Origin: Pedobacter sp. MR2016-24
GTDB lineage: Bacteria; Bacteroidota; Bacteroidia; Sphingobacteriales; Sphingobacteriaceae
NCBI RefSeq assembly: GCF_026239655.1
Contig: NZ_JAPIVO010000001.1
Span: 620,001 to 684,000, forward strand
Length of the DNA stretch: 64,000 nt
Reading direction: 5' to 3'
A model generated the notes under the pieces. It searched no databases. It was not told the origin of the DNA and saw nothing but the letters and a program-made list of their open reading frames with translations. Positions within the stretch are counted from its first letter, which is position 1. Every line of letters starts with the position of its first letter. Shown piece after piece: positions 53,910-62,790 of this stretch. The position numbers were made by a program, and so were the translations under genes.

Positions 53910-54026
53910 ATGAAAGTTAGGTCATCAATTAAAAAACGCAGTGCTGATTGCAAGATTATTCGTCGTAAAGGTAAACTTTACGTTATTAACAAGAAAAATC
54001 CTAAGTACAAACAGCGTCAAGGTTAA
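53910..54026 (+). CDS. rpmJ: 50S ribosomal protein L36, zinc-independent form
   Basis: Thirty-eight residues starting [20 protein letters not shown] and ending NPKYKQRQG. Of the CxxC...C...H zinc ligands only one Cys remains: the first is Ser, the third is Asn and the His is Tyr. It is therefore the C-minus form. Standard position between infA and rpsM. Confidence 0.95.
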   Translation: MKVRSSIKKRSADCKIIRRKGKLYVINKKNPKYKQRQG

Positions 54027-54050
54027 AAAGAAATTATTGAGTTATGATTA

Positions 54051-54075
54051 GATTGAATGTACTGGTTACACAATC
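54051..54075 (+). promoter_or_regulatory. Small hairpin before rpsM
   Basis: GATTG (54051-54055) / CAATC (54071-54075) and TGTA (54058-54061) / TACA (54067-54070), with bulged AA and a 5-nt loop, in the 85-bp gap between rpmJ and rpsM. In other bacteria S4 controls the alpha operon by binding upstream of rpsM; whether this stem does so is unknown. Confidence 0.35.
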
Positions 54076-54111
54076 GGTCATTTAATCAAATAATCAAACA
54101 TTAGTTCAAAT

Positions 54112-54489
54112 ATGGCAAGGATATCAGGTATAGATTTACCAAGAAACAAAAGAGGCGAAATTGGGTTAACTTACATCTTCGGTGTAGGCAGATCAACTGC
54201 TCAGCGTATATTAACTGAAGCAGGTATCGATTTTAGCAAAAAAGTACAAGACTGGTCTGATGATGAGTTATCAGCAATCCGTACGATCATCAACGATAGC
54301 ATTAAAGTAGAAGGTGCTTTACGTTCTGAGGTTCAGTTAAACATTAAACGTTTAATGGACATCGGATGTTACCGTGGATTACGTCACAGAAAAGGTTTAC
54401 CGGTTCGTGGACAACGTACTAAGAACAATTCTCGTACACGTAAAGGCAAGAGAAAAACAGTTGCTAACAAGAAAAAAGCTACTAAATAA
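54112..54489 (+). CDS. rpsM: 30S ribosomal protein S13
   Basis: Head protein contacting P-site tRNA and the L5 bridge, 125 residues ([54 protein letters not shown]). Basic tail typical. First gene of the alpha-type segment rpsM-rpsK-rpsD-rpoA-rplQ. Confidence 0.98.
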   Translation: MARISGIDLPRNKRGEIGLTYIFGVGRSTAQRILTEAGIDFSKKVQDWSDDELSAIRTIINDSIKVEGALRSEVQLNIKRLMDIGCYRGLRHRKGLPVRGQRTKNNSRTRKGKRKTVANKKKATK

Positions 54490-54511
54490 AATTTAGTACC
54501 GAATAATAATT

Positions 54512-54901
54512 ATGGCTAAGAGTAAAAAAGTAACCAAAAAGCGTATTGTTGTTATCGAGTCTGTTGGTCAGGCCCACATCAATGCTACTTTTAACAATAT
54601 CATTGTTACCCTAACAAACAACAACGGTCAAACTATTTCATGGTCTTCGGCAGGTAAAATGGGATTCAAGGGTTCTAAAAAGAACACTCCATACGCTGCT
54701 GGCCAGGCTGCATCTGATTGCGGTAAAGTAGCATTTGATTTAGGTCTGCGTAAAGTAGAAGTTTTTGTTAAAGGTCCGGGTTCTGGTCGTGAGTCTGCAA
54801 TTAGAACATTGCAAATCTCAGGTATCGAAGTAACCTCTATCAAAGATATCACACCGCTTCCGCACAACGGATGTCGTCCTCCTAAGAAGAGAAGAGTTTA
54901 A
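54512..54901 (+). CDS. rpsK: 30S ribosomal protein S11
   Basis: Platform protein of 129 residues ([55 protein letters not shown]). It is 22 bp after rpsM. Confidence 0.98.
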   Translation: MAKSKKVTKKRIVVIESVGQAHINATFNNIIVTLTNNNGQTISWSSAGKMGFKGSKKNTPYAAGQAASDCGKVAFDLGLRKVEVFVKGPGSGRESAIRTLQISGIEVTSIKDITPLPHNGCRPPKKRRV

Positions 54902-54966
54902 TTTATTAATTTTTAAAGCTAAGAGTCTGCAGCTTCAGGTTGCACGATACTTTAAAACAAAAAGCA

Positions 54967-55575
54967 ATGGCAAGATATACAGGACCAAAGTCCAAAATCG
55001 CGCGTAAATTCAGAGAGCCAATTTTCGGCCCTGATAAGGTATTAGATAGAAAAAACTATCCTCCTGGACAACATGGAGCTTCCAAAAGAAGAGGTAAACA
55101 ATCTGAGTACGCAGTACAGTTAATGGAGAAACAAAAAGTTAAATACACTTATGGTGTATTAGAACGTCAATTCCGTAACTTGTTCACTAAAGCTTCAGCA
55201 CGTCAGGGTATCACTGGTGATAACTTGTTACAATTGTTAGAAGCGCGTTTAGATAATACAGTTTATAGATTAGGTATTGCGACTACACGTTCAGCTGCAC
55301 GCCAGTTAGTTAGCCATAAACACGTAACAGTGAACGGTGAAGTAGTAAATATCCCTTCTTATCAATTAAAAGCAGGAGACGTTATTGCAGTTCGTGAAAA
55401 ATCTAAATCTTTAGAAAGTATCGCAAATTCAGTAGCAGGAAGAGTAATCAATAAATTCAATTGGTTAGATTGGAATGCAAGTGAATTAACTGGTAAATTC
55501 CTGGCTTATCCTAATCGTGATGAGATTCCGGAAAATATTAAAGAAAACTTGATTATCGAGTTATACTCTAAGTAA
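54967..55575 (+). CDS. rpsD: 30S ribosomal protein S4
   Basis: 16S rRNA assembly initiator of 202 residues from ATG at 54967 ([20 protein letters not shown]); an upstream in-frame TTG-type start is rejected. The N-domain has no zinc Cys cluster, and the S4 domain ([40 protein letters not shown]) is intact. Probable autoregulator of the alpha genes by analogy with E. coli. Confidence 0.98.
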   Translation: MARYTGPKSKIARKFREPIFGPDKVLDRKNYPPGQHGASKRRGKQSEYAVQLMEKQKVKYTYGVLERQFRNLFTKASARQGITGDNLLQLLEARLDNTVYRLGIATTRSAARQLVSHKHVTVNGEVVNIPSYQLKAGDVIAVREKSKSLESIANSVAGRVINKFNWLDWNASELTGKFLAYPNRDEIPENIKENLIIELYSK

Positions 55576-55584
55576 TATATTCAA

Positions 55585-55616
55585 TTAGCTGTCTCTTTGA
55601 GGCAGCTAACTTTTTG
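55585..55616 (+). terminator. Terminator-like hairpin between rpsD and rpoA
   Basis: Eleven-bp stem TTAGCTGTCTC (55585-55595) / GAGGCAGCTAA (55599-55609), one G-U pair, 3-nt loop, then CTTTTT (55610-55615). It has the form of an intrinsic terminator inside the operon; the short T-run suggests partial termination or attenuation ahead of rpoA. Confidence 0.6.
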
Positions 55617-55654
55617 CGTTACAAAATTTTAATAACGATCTAAAAACATTATAA

Positions 55655-56647
55655 ATGGCAATTTTAGCATTTCAGAAACCCGATAAGGTCATCATGCAGA
55701 AATCAACTGATTTCGATGGTATATTTGAATTTCGTCCCTTAGAACCCGGTTTCGGTGTAACAATTGGTAATGCCCTAAGAAGAATTCTTCTTTCTTCGTT
55801 AGAAGGTTATGCCATTACAAGTATTCGTTTTTCTGGCGTATCACATGAGTTTTCTACCATGAAAGGTGTTGTAGAGGATTTAACTGAAATTATCTTGAAT
55901 TTAAAACAAGTTCGTTTTAAAAAAGTTGGTGATTCAGGTGACTCTGAAAAAGTCTTTATTGTAGTTAATGGCCAGGATCAGTTTCTTGCTGGAGACATCA
56001 CAAAATTCTCCAATAACTTCGAAGTCCTTAATCCGGATTTCGTTATCTGTAACATGGAGAAATCTGTTACTTTAGAGGTAGAATTAACTATCAATAAAGG
56101 ACGTGGTTATGTTCCTGCAGAAGAAAATAAAATCAATGATGCTGTTGTTGGTGTAATCGCGATCGATTCGATCTTTACCCCAATGAAAAATGTAAAATAT
56201 ACGATTGAAAACTATCGTGTTGAGCAGAAAACAGATTATGAAAAATTAATTTTAGATATCTCTACAGATGGATCAATCCATCCTGAAGAAGCTTTGAAAG
56301 AAGCAGCTAAAATTTTGATTCAACACTTCATGTTGTTCTCTGATGAGAATTTAGTATTAGAATCTCAGGCAAAAGAAGAAACTAAAGAAGTAGACGAGGA
56401 AATCTTACATATGCGTAAAATCCTTAAAACTGAATTAGTTGATCTTGACCTTTCAGTACGTGCATTAAACTGCCTTAAAGCAGCTGATATCCGTACATTG
56501 GCAGACCTGGTTTCTTATGATGTGGCTGACATGTTAAAATTCAGAAACTTCGGTAAAAAATCATTAACTGAAATTCAGGAATTAGTTAAGTCTAAACAAC
56601 TGTCTTTCGGAATGAATTTAGCTAAATTCAAACTGGACGAAGAATAA
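55655..56647 (+). CDS. rpoA: RNA polymerase subunit alpha
   Basis: Subunit of 330 residues that nucleates RNA polymerase assembly. The N-domain has [39 protein letters not shown] and the second dimer part. The C-domain (about 255-325; [36 protein letters not shown]) is the DNA- and activator-binding module. A terminator-like hairpin lies 39 bp upstream. Confidence 0.98.
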   Translation: MAILAFQKPDKVIMQKSTDFDGIFEFRPLEPGFGVTIGNALRRILLSSLEGYAITSIRFSGVSHEFSTMKGVVEDLTEIILNLKQVRFKKVGDSGDSEKVFIVVNGQDQFLAGDITKFSNNFEVLNPDFVICNMEKSVTLEVELTINKGRGYVPAEENKINDAVVGVIAIDSIFTPMKNVKYTIENYRVEQKTDYEKLILDISTDGSIHPEEALKEAAKILIQHFMLFSDENLVLESQAKEETKEVDEEILHMRKILKTELVDLDLSVRALNCLKAADIRTLADLVSYDVADMLKFRNFGKKSLTEIQELVKSKQLSFGMNLAKFKLDEE

Positions 56648-56670
56648 AATAAATAACAATATTGTTAATA

Positions 56671-56707
56671 GTGTATAATTCCCTCTGTTAACAGAGACGG
56701 TATACGC
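56671..56707 (+). promoter_or_regulatory. Hairpin between rpoA and rplQ
   Basis: Outer stem GTGTATA (56671-56677) / TATACGC (56701-56707), one wobble, and inner stem CTCTG (56683-56687) / CAGAG (56692-56696), loop TTAA, separated by an internal loop. No T-run. It ends 14 bp before the rplQ ATG, so it may modulate rplQ translation. Confidence 0.45.
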
Positions 56708-56721
56708 TGAATAAATTCAAA

Positions 56722-57252
56722 ATGAGACACGGTAAAAAACACAACCACTTAGGTAGAACAACTTCCCATCGTAAAGCAATGCTTGCGAATATGGCATCTT
56801 CATTGATTAAAGCTAAAAGGATTACTACCACTTTAGCAAAAGCAAAAGCATTACGTATGTATGTTGAGCCTTTAATCACTAAATCTAAAAACGATACTAC
56901 ACATTCACGTCGTACTGTATTTAGCTATTTACAAGATAAAGATTCTGTAACTGAATTGTTCCGCGATATCGCAGCGAAGGTTGCAAATCGTCCGGGTGGT
57001 TACACAAGGATCATCAAATTAAACAATCGTTTAGGTGATAACGCTGAGATGGCGTTAATCGAATTGGTTGATTACAATGAGATCTATGGTGTAGATACTG
57101 AAGCTGCAGAAAAGAAAACTACTCGTCGTGGAAGAAGTAAAGCCAAAAAAGGTGATGCTGCTGAAGTGAAAGAAGAGAAAGCAGTTGAAGCTAAAGAAGA
57201 AGTTGCTGAAGCACCTGCTGCTGAAGAAGCTACTGAAGATAAAGGAGAATAG
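56722..57252 (+). CDS. rplQ: 50S ribosomal protein L17 with acidic tail
   Basis: Tunnel-exit protein of 176 residues. The core ([30 protein letters not shown]-type region, here [13 protein letters not shown]) spans about 1-125. The last 50 residues are a Lys/Glu/Ala-rich tail ([20 protein letters not shown]), common in Bacteroidota L17 and absent in E. coli. Last gene of the cluster, closed by a terminator. Confidence 0.97.
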   Translation: MRHGKKHNHLGRTTSHRKAMLANMASSLIKAKRITTTLAKAKALRMYVEPLITKSKNDTTHSRRTVFSYLQDKDSVTELFRDIAAKVANRPGGYTRIIKLNNRLGDNAEMALIELVDYNEIYGVDTEAAEKKTTRRGRSKAKKGDAAEVKEEKAVEAKEEVAEAPAAEEATEDKGE

Positions 57253-57274
57253 TATTCCTTTTCATCAAAATACA

Positions 57275-57308
57275 GAAAGCCCTGTTCTTAGTTGGACAGG
57301 GCTTTTCT
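57275..57308 (+). terminator. Terminator of the ribosomal protein cluster
   Basis: Stem AAAGCCCTGT (57276-57285) / ACAGGGCTTT (57296-57305), extendable by two inner pairs, about 6-nt loop, then TTTTCTT. Confidence 0.85.
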
Positions 57309-57332
57309 TATATTAAAATTTTAATTTAGTTT

Positions 57333-58517
57333 ATGTCGAATCAAAATTCACTTCAGGATTTTCACCAGCAGCTGGCTGATAGTATCAGCGCTAATCTGTT
57401 TATTAAGGCTTCCCTGGGAAATTATCAGGGGAATGACAAGGAATTGAAGAATGTATACGTTCGTCGCCTCAAAATCAAAAAGGCAGACATGTTATCTTTT
57501 ACTTATCGTGCTAAAACCAGAGATACCATCAAAAATCTGCCCGTTGCTGATGGACTGAAATTGATTAGTCATTTTATGAGTAATGATTTCAGGATTTGCA
57601 CTTTGTTTACTTCGGATAAAGAGGTGATTGCCGAGTATGATAAAAAAGGAGTGGTAACCCTGAGGGAAAAATTAAATAAAACAGTACTGGTGCCTGACTT
57701 GTCGCACGACAAGGAAAAAAAACGACTGATACAGCCGGGTGATAAATCTTATCTGCAACAGCTGAAGATTACTGATCAGCACGGTGTGGTGTATAAAAAT
57801 GCACAAGATAAATATAAACAGATCAACCAATACATCGCTTTGCTGGATCCGATGATCAGGTCTTTAAAAAAGGGCGGTGCGAAGAAAGTGGTGGATATGG
57901 GATCCGGTAAAGGATACCTGACTTTCGCCTTGTATGATTACCTGCTCAATACCTTAAAAATAGAAGCGGAAGTTGTAGGCGTAGAATACAGGCAGGACAT
58001 GGTTGCCTTATGTAATCAAATTGCGACTGATTCAGGTTTCTCTGGTTTAAGTTTTGTGCAAGGCACTATCGAAGATTATGATGCAGGAACACTTGATTTA
58101 CTGATTGCTTTACATGCTTGTGATACGGCTACTGATGATGCTATCTTTAAAGGAATCCAGGCACGGGCGGAACTGATTGTTGTGGCCCCCTGCTGCCATA
58201 AGCAGATACGCAGAGAGATAGAGAAGGGAAAAGCGAAGAACGATCTTGACTTTTTAACAAAGTACGGAATTTTTCTGGAGCGGCAGGCAGAGATGGTGAC
58301 CGATGGAATTCGCGCGTTGCTGCTGGAGTATGCCGGATATAAAACTAGGGTGTTTGAATTCATTTCTGATGCACATACACCAAAAAATGTTTTAGTTGTT
58401 GGCGTACGTACTAAAGACAATTTATCCGATAAGGCTGGTATCCTGGAAAAGATCAGCAACACAAAGAAATATTTTGGCATAAGATATCATCACCTCGAGA
58501 AATTGATGGGGCTGTAA
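57333..58517 (+). CDS. Class I SAM-dependent methyltransferase
   Basis: Cytoplasmic protein of 394 residues. Residues 1-150 are an unrecognised N-terminal domain. Residues about 165-340 form a Rossmann-type methyltransferase (PF13679-like) with motif I VVDMGSGKGYLTFALYDYL, acidic VVGVEYRQDM, LIALHACDTATDDAI and the Cys pair VAPCCHKQI, a feature also seen in METTL25-type proteins. The substrate (RNA or protein) is unknown. Monocistronic, with a terminator on either side. Confidence 0.83.
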   Translation: MSNQNSLQDFHQQLADSISANLFIKASLGNYQGNDKELKNVYVRRLKIKKADMLSFTYRAKTRDTIKNLPVADGLKLISHFMSNDFRICTLFTSDKEVIAEYDKKGVVTLREKLNKTVLVPDLSHDKEKKRLIQPGDKSYLQQLKITDQHGVVYKNAQDKYKQINQYIALLDPMIRSLKKGGAKKVVDMGSGKGYLTFALYDYLLNTLKIEAEVVGVEYRQDMVALCNQIATDSGFSGLSFVQGTIEDYDAGTLDLLIALHACDTATDDAIFKGIQARAELIVVAPCCHKQIRREIEKGKAKNDLDFLTKYGIFLERQAEMVTDGIRALLLEYAGYKTRVFEFISDAHTPKNVLVVGVRTKDNLSDKAGILEKISNTKKYFGIRYHHLEKLMGL

Positions 58518-58532
58518 TATGCCTTTTGCCGT

Positions 58533-58580
58533 AATGGAAAGGCATTTATGACAACCTGTCATAAATGCCTTTCCATTTTA
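58533..58580 (+). terminator. 21-bp perfect inverted repeat, terminator before dnaK
   Basis: Arms 58533-58553 and 58557-58577 are exactly complementary (core GGAAAGGCATTTATGACA), with only a 3-nt spacer ACC, followed by TTTTATTT on the plus strand. An unusually long, perfect stem for a single-gene terminator. Confidence 0.8.
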
Positions 58581-58613
58581 TTTACATTTTAACCGATTTT
58601 AATAAATAGGTGT

Positions 58614-58658
58614 CTGTTTGCCTGCCAAATACCAATTGGCACATGGCTTGTTAAACAG
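58614..58658 (+). promoter_or_regulatory. Nested inverted repeats upstream of dnaK
   Basis: Inner TGCCAA (58623-58628) / TTGGCA (58636-58641), loop of 7, inside outer CTGTTT (58614-58619) / AAACAG (58653-58658). It lies 43-87 bp before the dnaK ATG. It does not match the CIRCE operator (TTAGCACTC). A TCTGTTTG at 58613-58620 is one base off the -7 consensus. Confidence 0.35.
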
Positions 58659-58700
58659 AATTAGAAAATAAGAATTCATAACAACAAAAGATAAAATAGC

Positions 58701-60617
58701 ATGTCAAAAATTATTGGTATAGACTTAGGAACAACAAACTCTTGCGTAGCCGTAATGGAAGGTAACGAACCTGTAGTTATAGCCAACAGTGAGGGTAAAC
58801 GTACAACGCCATCCATTGTTGCTTTTGCAGAAAATGGGGAACGTAAAGTAGGTGATGCTGCAAAACGCCAGGCAATCACAAACCCAACAAAAACAATTTA
58901 TTCAATTAAGCGATTTATGGGCAGCAGCTTTGCTGAGGTGTCTAAAGAAGCTGGCCGCGTACCTTACAAGGTAATCAAAGGAGATAACAATACTCCACGC
59001 GTTGAAATTGATGATCGTAAATATACTCCACAGGAGATTTCTGCAATGATCCTGCAGAAAATGAAAAAAACAGCTGAAGACTTTTTAGGTCATGAAGTGA
59101 CAGAAGCAGTTATTACTGTTCCTGCATATTTCAATGATGCACAACGTCAGGCGACTAAAGAAGCTGGTGAAATTGCTGGTTTAACAGTTAAACGTATTAT
59201 CAACGAGCCTACTGCTGCAGCTTTAGCATATGGTTTGGATAAAGCGCACAAAGACATGAAAATTGTTGTTTTTGACTGCGGTGGTGGTACCCATGACGTT
59301 TCAGTATTAGAATTAGGTGATGGTGTTTTTGAAGTTAAATCTACTGACGGTGATACACACTTAGGTGGTGATGATTTTGACCACATTATTATTGACTGGT
59401 TAGCTGCTGAATTTAAAACTGAAAATGGTATGGACCTTGCTCAGGATCCAATGGCATTACAACGTTTGAAAGAAGCTGCTGAAAAAGCTAAAATTGAGTT
59501 GTCAAGCACTACTTCAACTGAAATTAACTTACCATATATCACTGCAGACGCAAGCGGACCTAAACACTTGGTTAGAAACTTAAGCCGTGCTAAATTTGAG
59601 CAATTGGCTGCTGATTTAATCAAACGTACTATTGAGCCTTGTAAATCTGCATTGAAAAATGCTGGTTTAAAAACTAGTGATATTGATGAAATTATCTTAG
59701 TAGGTGGTTCTACACGTATTCCTGCTATTCAGGATGCTGTTAAAGCTTTCTTCGGTAAAGATCCTTCTAAAGGTGTAAACCCTGATGAGGTAGTAGCTAT
59801 CGGTGCTGCAATTCAAGGTGGTGTATTAACAGGTGAAGTTAAAGACGTATTGTTATTAGACGTTACTCCTCTTTCTTTAGGAATTGAGACTATGGGCGGT
59901 GTAATGACTAAACTGATCGAAGCCAACACTACTATTCCATCTAAAAAAGCGGAGACTTTCTCTACTGCTGCTGATAACCAGCCTTCAGTTGAAATCCATA
60001 TTTTACAAGGTGAGCGTCCAATGGCTGCTCAGAACCGTACAATTGGTCGTTTCATTTTAGATGGTATTCCACCAGCTCCACGTGGTGTTCCTCAGGTTGA
60101 AGTTGCATTTGATATTGATGCTAACGGTATCCTTCATGTATCTGCTAAAGATAAAGCTACTGGTAAAGAACAAAAAATTCGTATTGAGGCTTCATCTGGT
60201 TTAACTGATGAAGAAATCAAAAGAATGAAAGAAGAAGCTGAGCAAAATGCTGATGCTGACAAAATTGCTAAAGAAGAAGCTGATAAAATCAACAGCGCTG
60301 ATGCATTGATCTTCTCTACAGAAAAACAATTGAAAGAATTTGGTGATAAAATCTCTGCTGATAAAAAAGCACCGATTGAAGCTGGATTAGCGAAATTAGT
60401 TGCTGCTCACGCTGCAAGAAGTTTTGCTGATATTGATTCTGCTCAGGAAGAATTGCAAGCTGCCTGGAATGAAGCTTCTGAAGAGATGTACAAAGCTGGT
60501 CAAGATGGTGCTCCTGCTGCAGGTGGTGCTGAACAAGCTTCAAACGACTCTTCTGCACAAGGTGGCGATAACGTTACTGATGTAGACTTCGAAGAAGTAA
60601 AAGACGATAAGAAATAA
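58701..60617 (+). CDS. dnaK: Chaperone protein DnaK (Hsp70)
   Basis: ATP-dependent chaperone of 638 residues. The ATPase domain has [36 protein letters not shown] and [12 protein letters not shown]; the substrate domain has [17 protein letters not shown]; the C-terminus ends [12 protein letters not shown], the usual co-chaperone-type tail. dnaJ and grpE are not adjacent. Closed by a bidirectional terminator. Confidence 0.99.
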   Translation: MSKIIGIDLGTTNSCVAVMEGNEPVVIANSEGKRTTPSIVAFAENGERKVGDAAKRQAITNPTKTIYSIKRFMGSSFAEVSKEAGRVPYKVIKGDNNTPRVEIDDRKYTPQEISAMILQKMKKTAEDFLGHEVTEAVITVPAYFNDAQRQATKEAGEIAGLTVKRIINEPTAAALAYGLDKAHKDMKIVVFDCGGGTHDVSVLELGDGVFEVKSTDGDTHLGGDDFDHIIIDWLAAEFKTENGMDLAQDPMALQRLKEAAEKAKIELSSTTSTEINLPYITADASGPKHLVRNLSRAKFEQLAADLIKRTIEPCKSALKNAGLKTSDIDEIILVGGSTRIPAIQDAVKAFFGKDPSKGVNPDEVVAIGAAIQGGVLTGEVKDVLLLDVTPLSLGIETMGGVMTKLIEANTTIPSKKAETFSTAADNQPSVEIHILQGERPMAAQNRTIGRFILDGIPPAPRGVPQVEVAFDIDANGILHVSAKDKATGKEQKIRIEASSGLTDEEIKRMKEEAEQNADADKIAKEEADKINSADALIFSTEKQLKEFGDKISADKKAPIEAGLAKLVAAHAARSFADIDSAQEELQAAWNEASEEMYKAGQDGAPAAGGAEQASNDSSAQGGDNVTDVDFEEVKDDKK

Positions 60618-60635
60618 TCTTATTGTTCATTCATA

Positions 60636-60670
60636 AAAAAGGGGGCTTCAATTAATTGAGCCCCCTTTTT
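60636..60670. terminator. Bidirectional terminator after dnaK
   Basis: AAAAAGGGGGCT (60636-60647) pairs with AGCCCCCTTTTT (60659-60670), with an AT-rich loop that can pair further past one bulged T. T-runs form on both strands, serving dnaK and the convergent nucleotidyltransferase. Confidence 0.92.
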
Positions 60671-60686
60671 GTATACAATAGGTTTT

Positions 60687-61586
60687 TTAGTTCCAAAGAT
60701 TTTCCGGATAAACACCATCCTGAATCAGTTGATCTATGCTGGCCTGCACTACTGGTTTATCTTCTTTGTAGGTAACACCAAACCATTTGCTGCTGGTAGG
60801 TACTACTTTGAAATCTGCCTTTTCTGAATTCAGCAGGGTCTCCACGATAATTGGAATAAAGAATTCGGACTTAGGATCTTCTGTATGCGTCTTTGCAAAT
60901 TCACGGAACAGCTCTTCCGAAATCTTGAATACTTCAGGAGTAAAGCCCCAGAAATTCATTGAAACACGGGTATCTAATGCTAAAGGATATTGCTTCTCGT
61001 CTTCTTCATAAAGAATAGTCTCCTCGCCGTGAAATACCTTGGTACGTTCAACGATCTCTTCAAGATAACCGTCATGACTTACTTTACATACACCTCGCGA
61101 CACAGAGCCGAAATCGGATAAGGTTTTGGCAATTTCATAGCCAATCATGGAATAGTTACTGCCAGTAACTTCTTCAGTAAGAAATTCCACCATTTTTTCG
61201 AATGCGTCAAGACCATAAAAGTCATCTGCATTGATGACACAGAAGGGTTCTTTTATGGCATGCCTTGCAGCCAGGATAGCGTGGCCTGTACCCCATGGTT
61301 TGGCTCTTTCTATTTCCAGGTCTATGCCGTATTGTTTAAGATCAAAGTTCTGAAAAACATAGTCCGTCGCGATCTTGCCTTTAAGCTTAGGTTCGAAAAT
61401 CGCTTTGAAATTGTCCTCAAATTCTTCTTTGATAATAAATACAACTTTTCCAAAGCCAGCTTTGATTGCATCATGTATAGAATAATCAATTATCGTTTCG
61501 CCATTTGGCCCGAAGCCGTCAATCTGCTTCATGCTGCCGTAACGGCTTGCCATACCAGCGGCGAGTATTAAAAGGGTAGGTTTCAT
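60687..61586 (-). CDS. Sugar-phosphate nucleotidyltransferase family protein
   Basis: Protein of 299 residues with the NTP-transferase fold: the nucleotide-binding loop LAAGMASRYGSMKQ at the N-terminus, KPWGTGHAILAAR, and the metal-site motif VINADDFYGLDAF. It resembles glucose-1-phosphate uridylyl- or thymidylyl-transferases, but the product cannot be fixed. It lies 21 bp after the M42 peptidase gene on the same strand, so probably in one transcript. Confidence 0.85.
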   Translation of the reverse strand: MKPTLLILAAGMASRYGSMKQIDGFGPNGETIIDYSIHDAIKAGFGKVVFIIKEEFEDNFKAIFEPKLKGKIATDYVFQNFDLKQYGIDLEIERAKPWGTGHAILAARHAIKEPFCVINADDFYGLDAFEKMVEFLTEEVTGSNYSMIGYEIAKTLSDFGSVSRGVCKVSHDGYLEEIVERTKVFHGEETILYEEDEKQYPLALDTRVSMNFWGFTPEVFKISEELFREFAKTHTEDPKSEFFIPIIVETLLNSEKADFKVVPTSSKWFGVTYKEDKPVVQASIDQLIQDGVYPENLWN

Positions 61587-61607
61587 TTGATATGTGTAGA
61601 TGAAATA

Positions 61608-62723
61608 TTATTTATTGTATTTGAAATCGTGATCTTTTTGAATGTTAAGCAGAGAGTGGTAGATGAGACTGATCACATTATCTACATCTTCTTTGTGAAT
61701 CATCTCTACGGTGGTATGCATATAGCGTAAAGGTAAAGAAATCAATGCAGAGGGAACGCCGCCATTAGAATAGGCAAAAGCATCAGTATCCGTTCCTGTT
61801 GAGCGTGAAGAAGCTTGGCGCTGGAATGGGATATCATTTTTCTCTGCTGTTTCAATCAGTAATTTATTGAGGTTAGTCTGTACCGCGGGTGCATAGGAAA
61901 CTACCGGACCACGACCGCAGGCCAGATCTCCCTGGGTGATCTTATTGATCATCGGCGTTGAAGTATCATGTGTTACATCAGTAATGATAGCCACATCTGG
62001 TTTAATGCGGTGTGCGATCATCTCTGCACCTCTCAAACCGATTTCTTCCTGCACAGAGTTAACGATGTACAATCCGAATGGCAGTTTTTGTTTGTTCTCT
62101 TTTAACAAACGTGCGACTTCAGCAATCATAAATCCACCCGCGCGGTTGTCCAGCGCACGACCAACGTAGTACCTGTCATTTAATACCATGAACTCATCTT
62201 CGTAAGTAATTACGCAGCCTACATGGACACCCAGATTTTCTACTTCTTCTTTTGTGGTACATCCGCAATCCAGGAAGATATTTTTAAGGGCAGGTGCTTC
62301 TTCTTTTTCACCTGCACCGCGTGTGTGAATAGCAGGCCATCCGAATACGGCTTTTACCAGGCCTTTATCAGTGTGAATGTTAACGCGTTTAGAGGGTGCA
62401 ATCTGATGATCTGAGCCACCGTTTCTGATGACGTATATTAAACCATCATTCGTAATATAATTCACGAACCATGAAATCTCATCGGCATGTGCTTCTATAA
62501 CAACTTTGTACGTTGCTTCCGGATTAATTACACCAACAGCAGTTCCATAATTATCTATGAAACTTTCATCTATATAGGGTTTCAGGTAATCTAGCCAAAG
62601 TTTCTGACCAGGGTATTCAAATCCCGTAGGGGATGGATTATTAATATATTCTTCAAAAAACTGGAGTGATTTCTTATTAACGACAGATACATGTTTCTGT
62701 TTTTCGTCTTTCTTTTTAGCCAT
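61608..62723 (-). CDS. M42-family metallo-aminopeptidase
   Basis: Cytoplasmic dinuclear metal aminopeptidase of 371 residues. Ligands and catalytic residues are visible: His in VVIEAHADEISWF, Asp in VGRALDNRAGG, the Glu pair in VNSVQEEIGLRGAE, Asp in AIITDVTHDTS and His in LRYMHTTVEM. The Lys-rich start (MAKKKDEKQKH) lies in a 14-bp inverted repeat with the upstream DNA. Family members degrade peptides as large dodecamers. The gene follows the carboxylase gene by 67 bp. Confidence 0.93.
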   Translation of the reverse strand: MAKKKDEKQKHVSVVNKKSLQFFEEYINNPSPTGFEYPGQKLWLDYLKPYIDESFIDNYGTAVGVINPEATYKVVIEAHADEISWFVNYITNDGLIYVIRNGGSDHQIAPSKRVNIHTDKGLVKAVFGWPAIHTRGAGEKEEAPALKNIFLDCGCTTKEEVENLGVHVGCVITYEDEFMVLNDRYYVGRALDNRAGGFMIAEVARLLKENKQKLPFGLYIVNSVQEEIGLRGAEMIAHRIKPDVAIITDVTHDTSTPMINKITQGDLACGRGPVVSYAPAVQTNLNKLLIETAEKNDIPFQRQASSRSTGTDTDAFAYSNGGVPSALISLPLRYMHTTVEMIHKEDVDNVISLIYHSLLNIQKDHDFKYNK

Positions 62724-62762
62724 CTTTATATGTTTATGATAAACAAATATATAAAGATGGCT
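62718..62762 (-). promoter_or_regulatory. Start-codon hairpin and promoter box of the M42 gene
   Basis: Inverted repeat AGCCATCTTTATAT (62718-62731) / ATATAAAGATGGCT (62749-62762) with an inner GTTT/AAAC stem. The ATG (62723-62721) and preceding bases form one arm. On the minus strand TATATTTG (62751-62744) fits the -7 consensus and overlaps the other arm. Confidence 0.5.
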
Positions 62763-62790
62763 CTAAGCATCATACTATAGGTAAGTTTAT

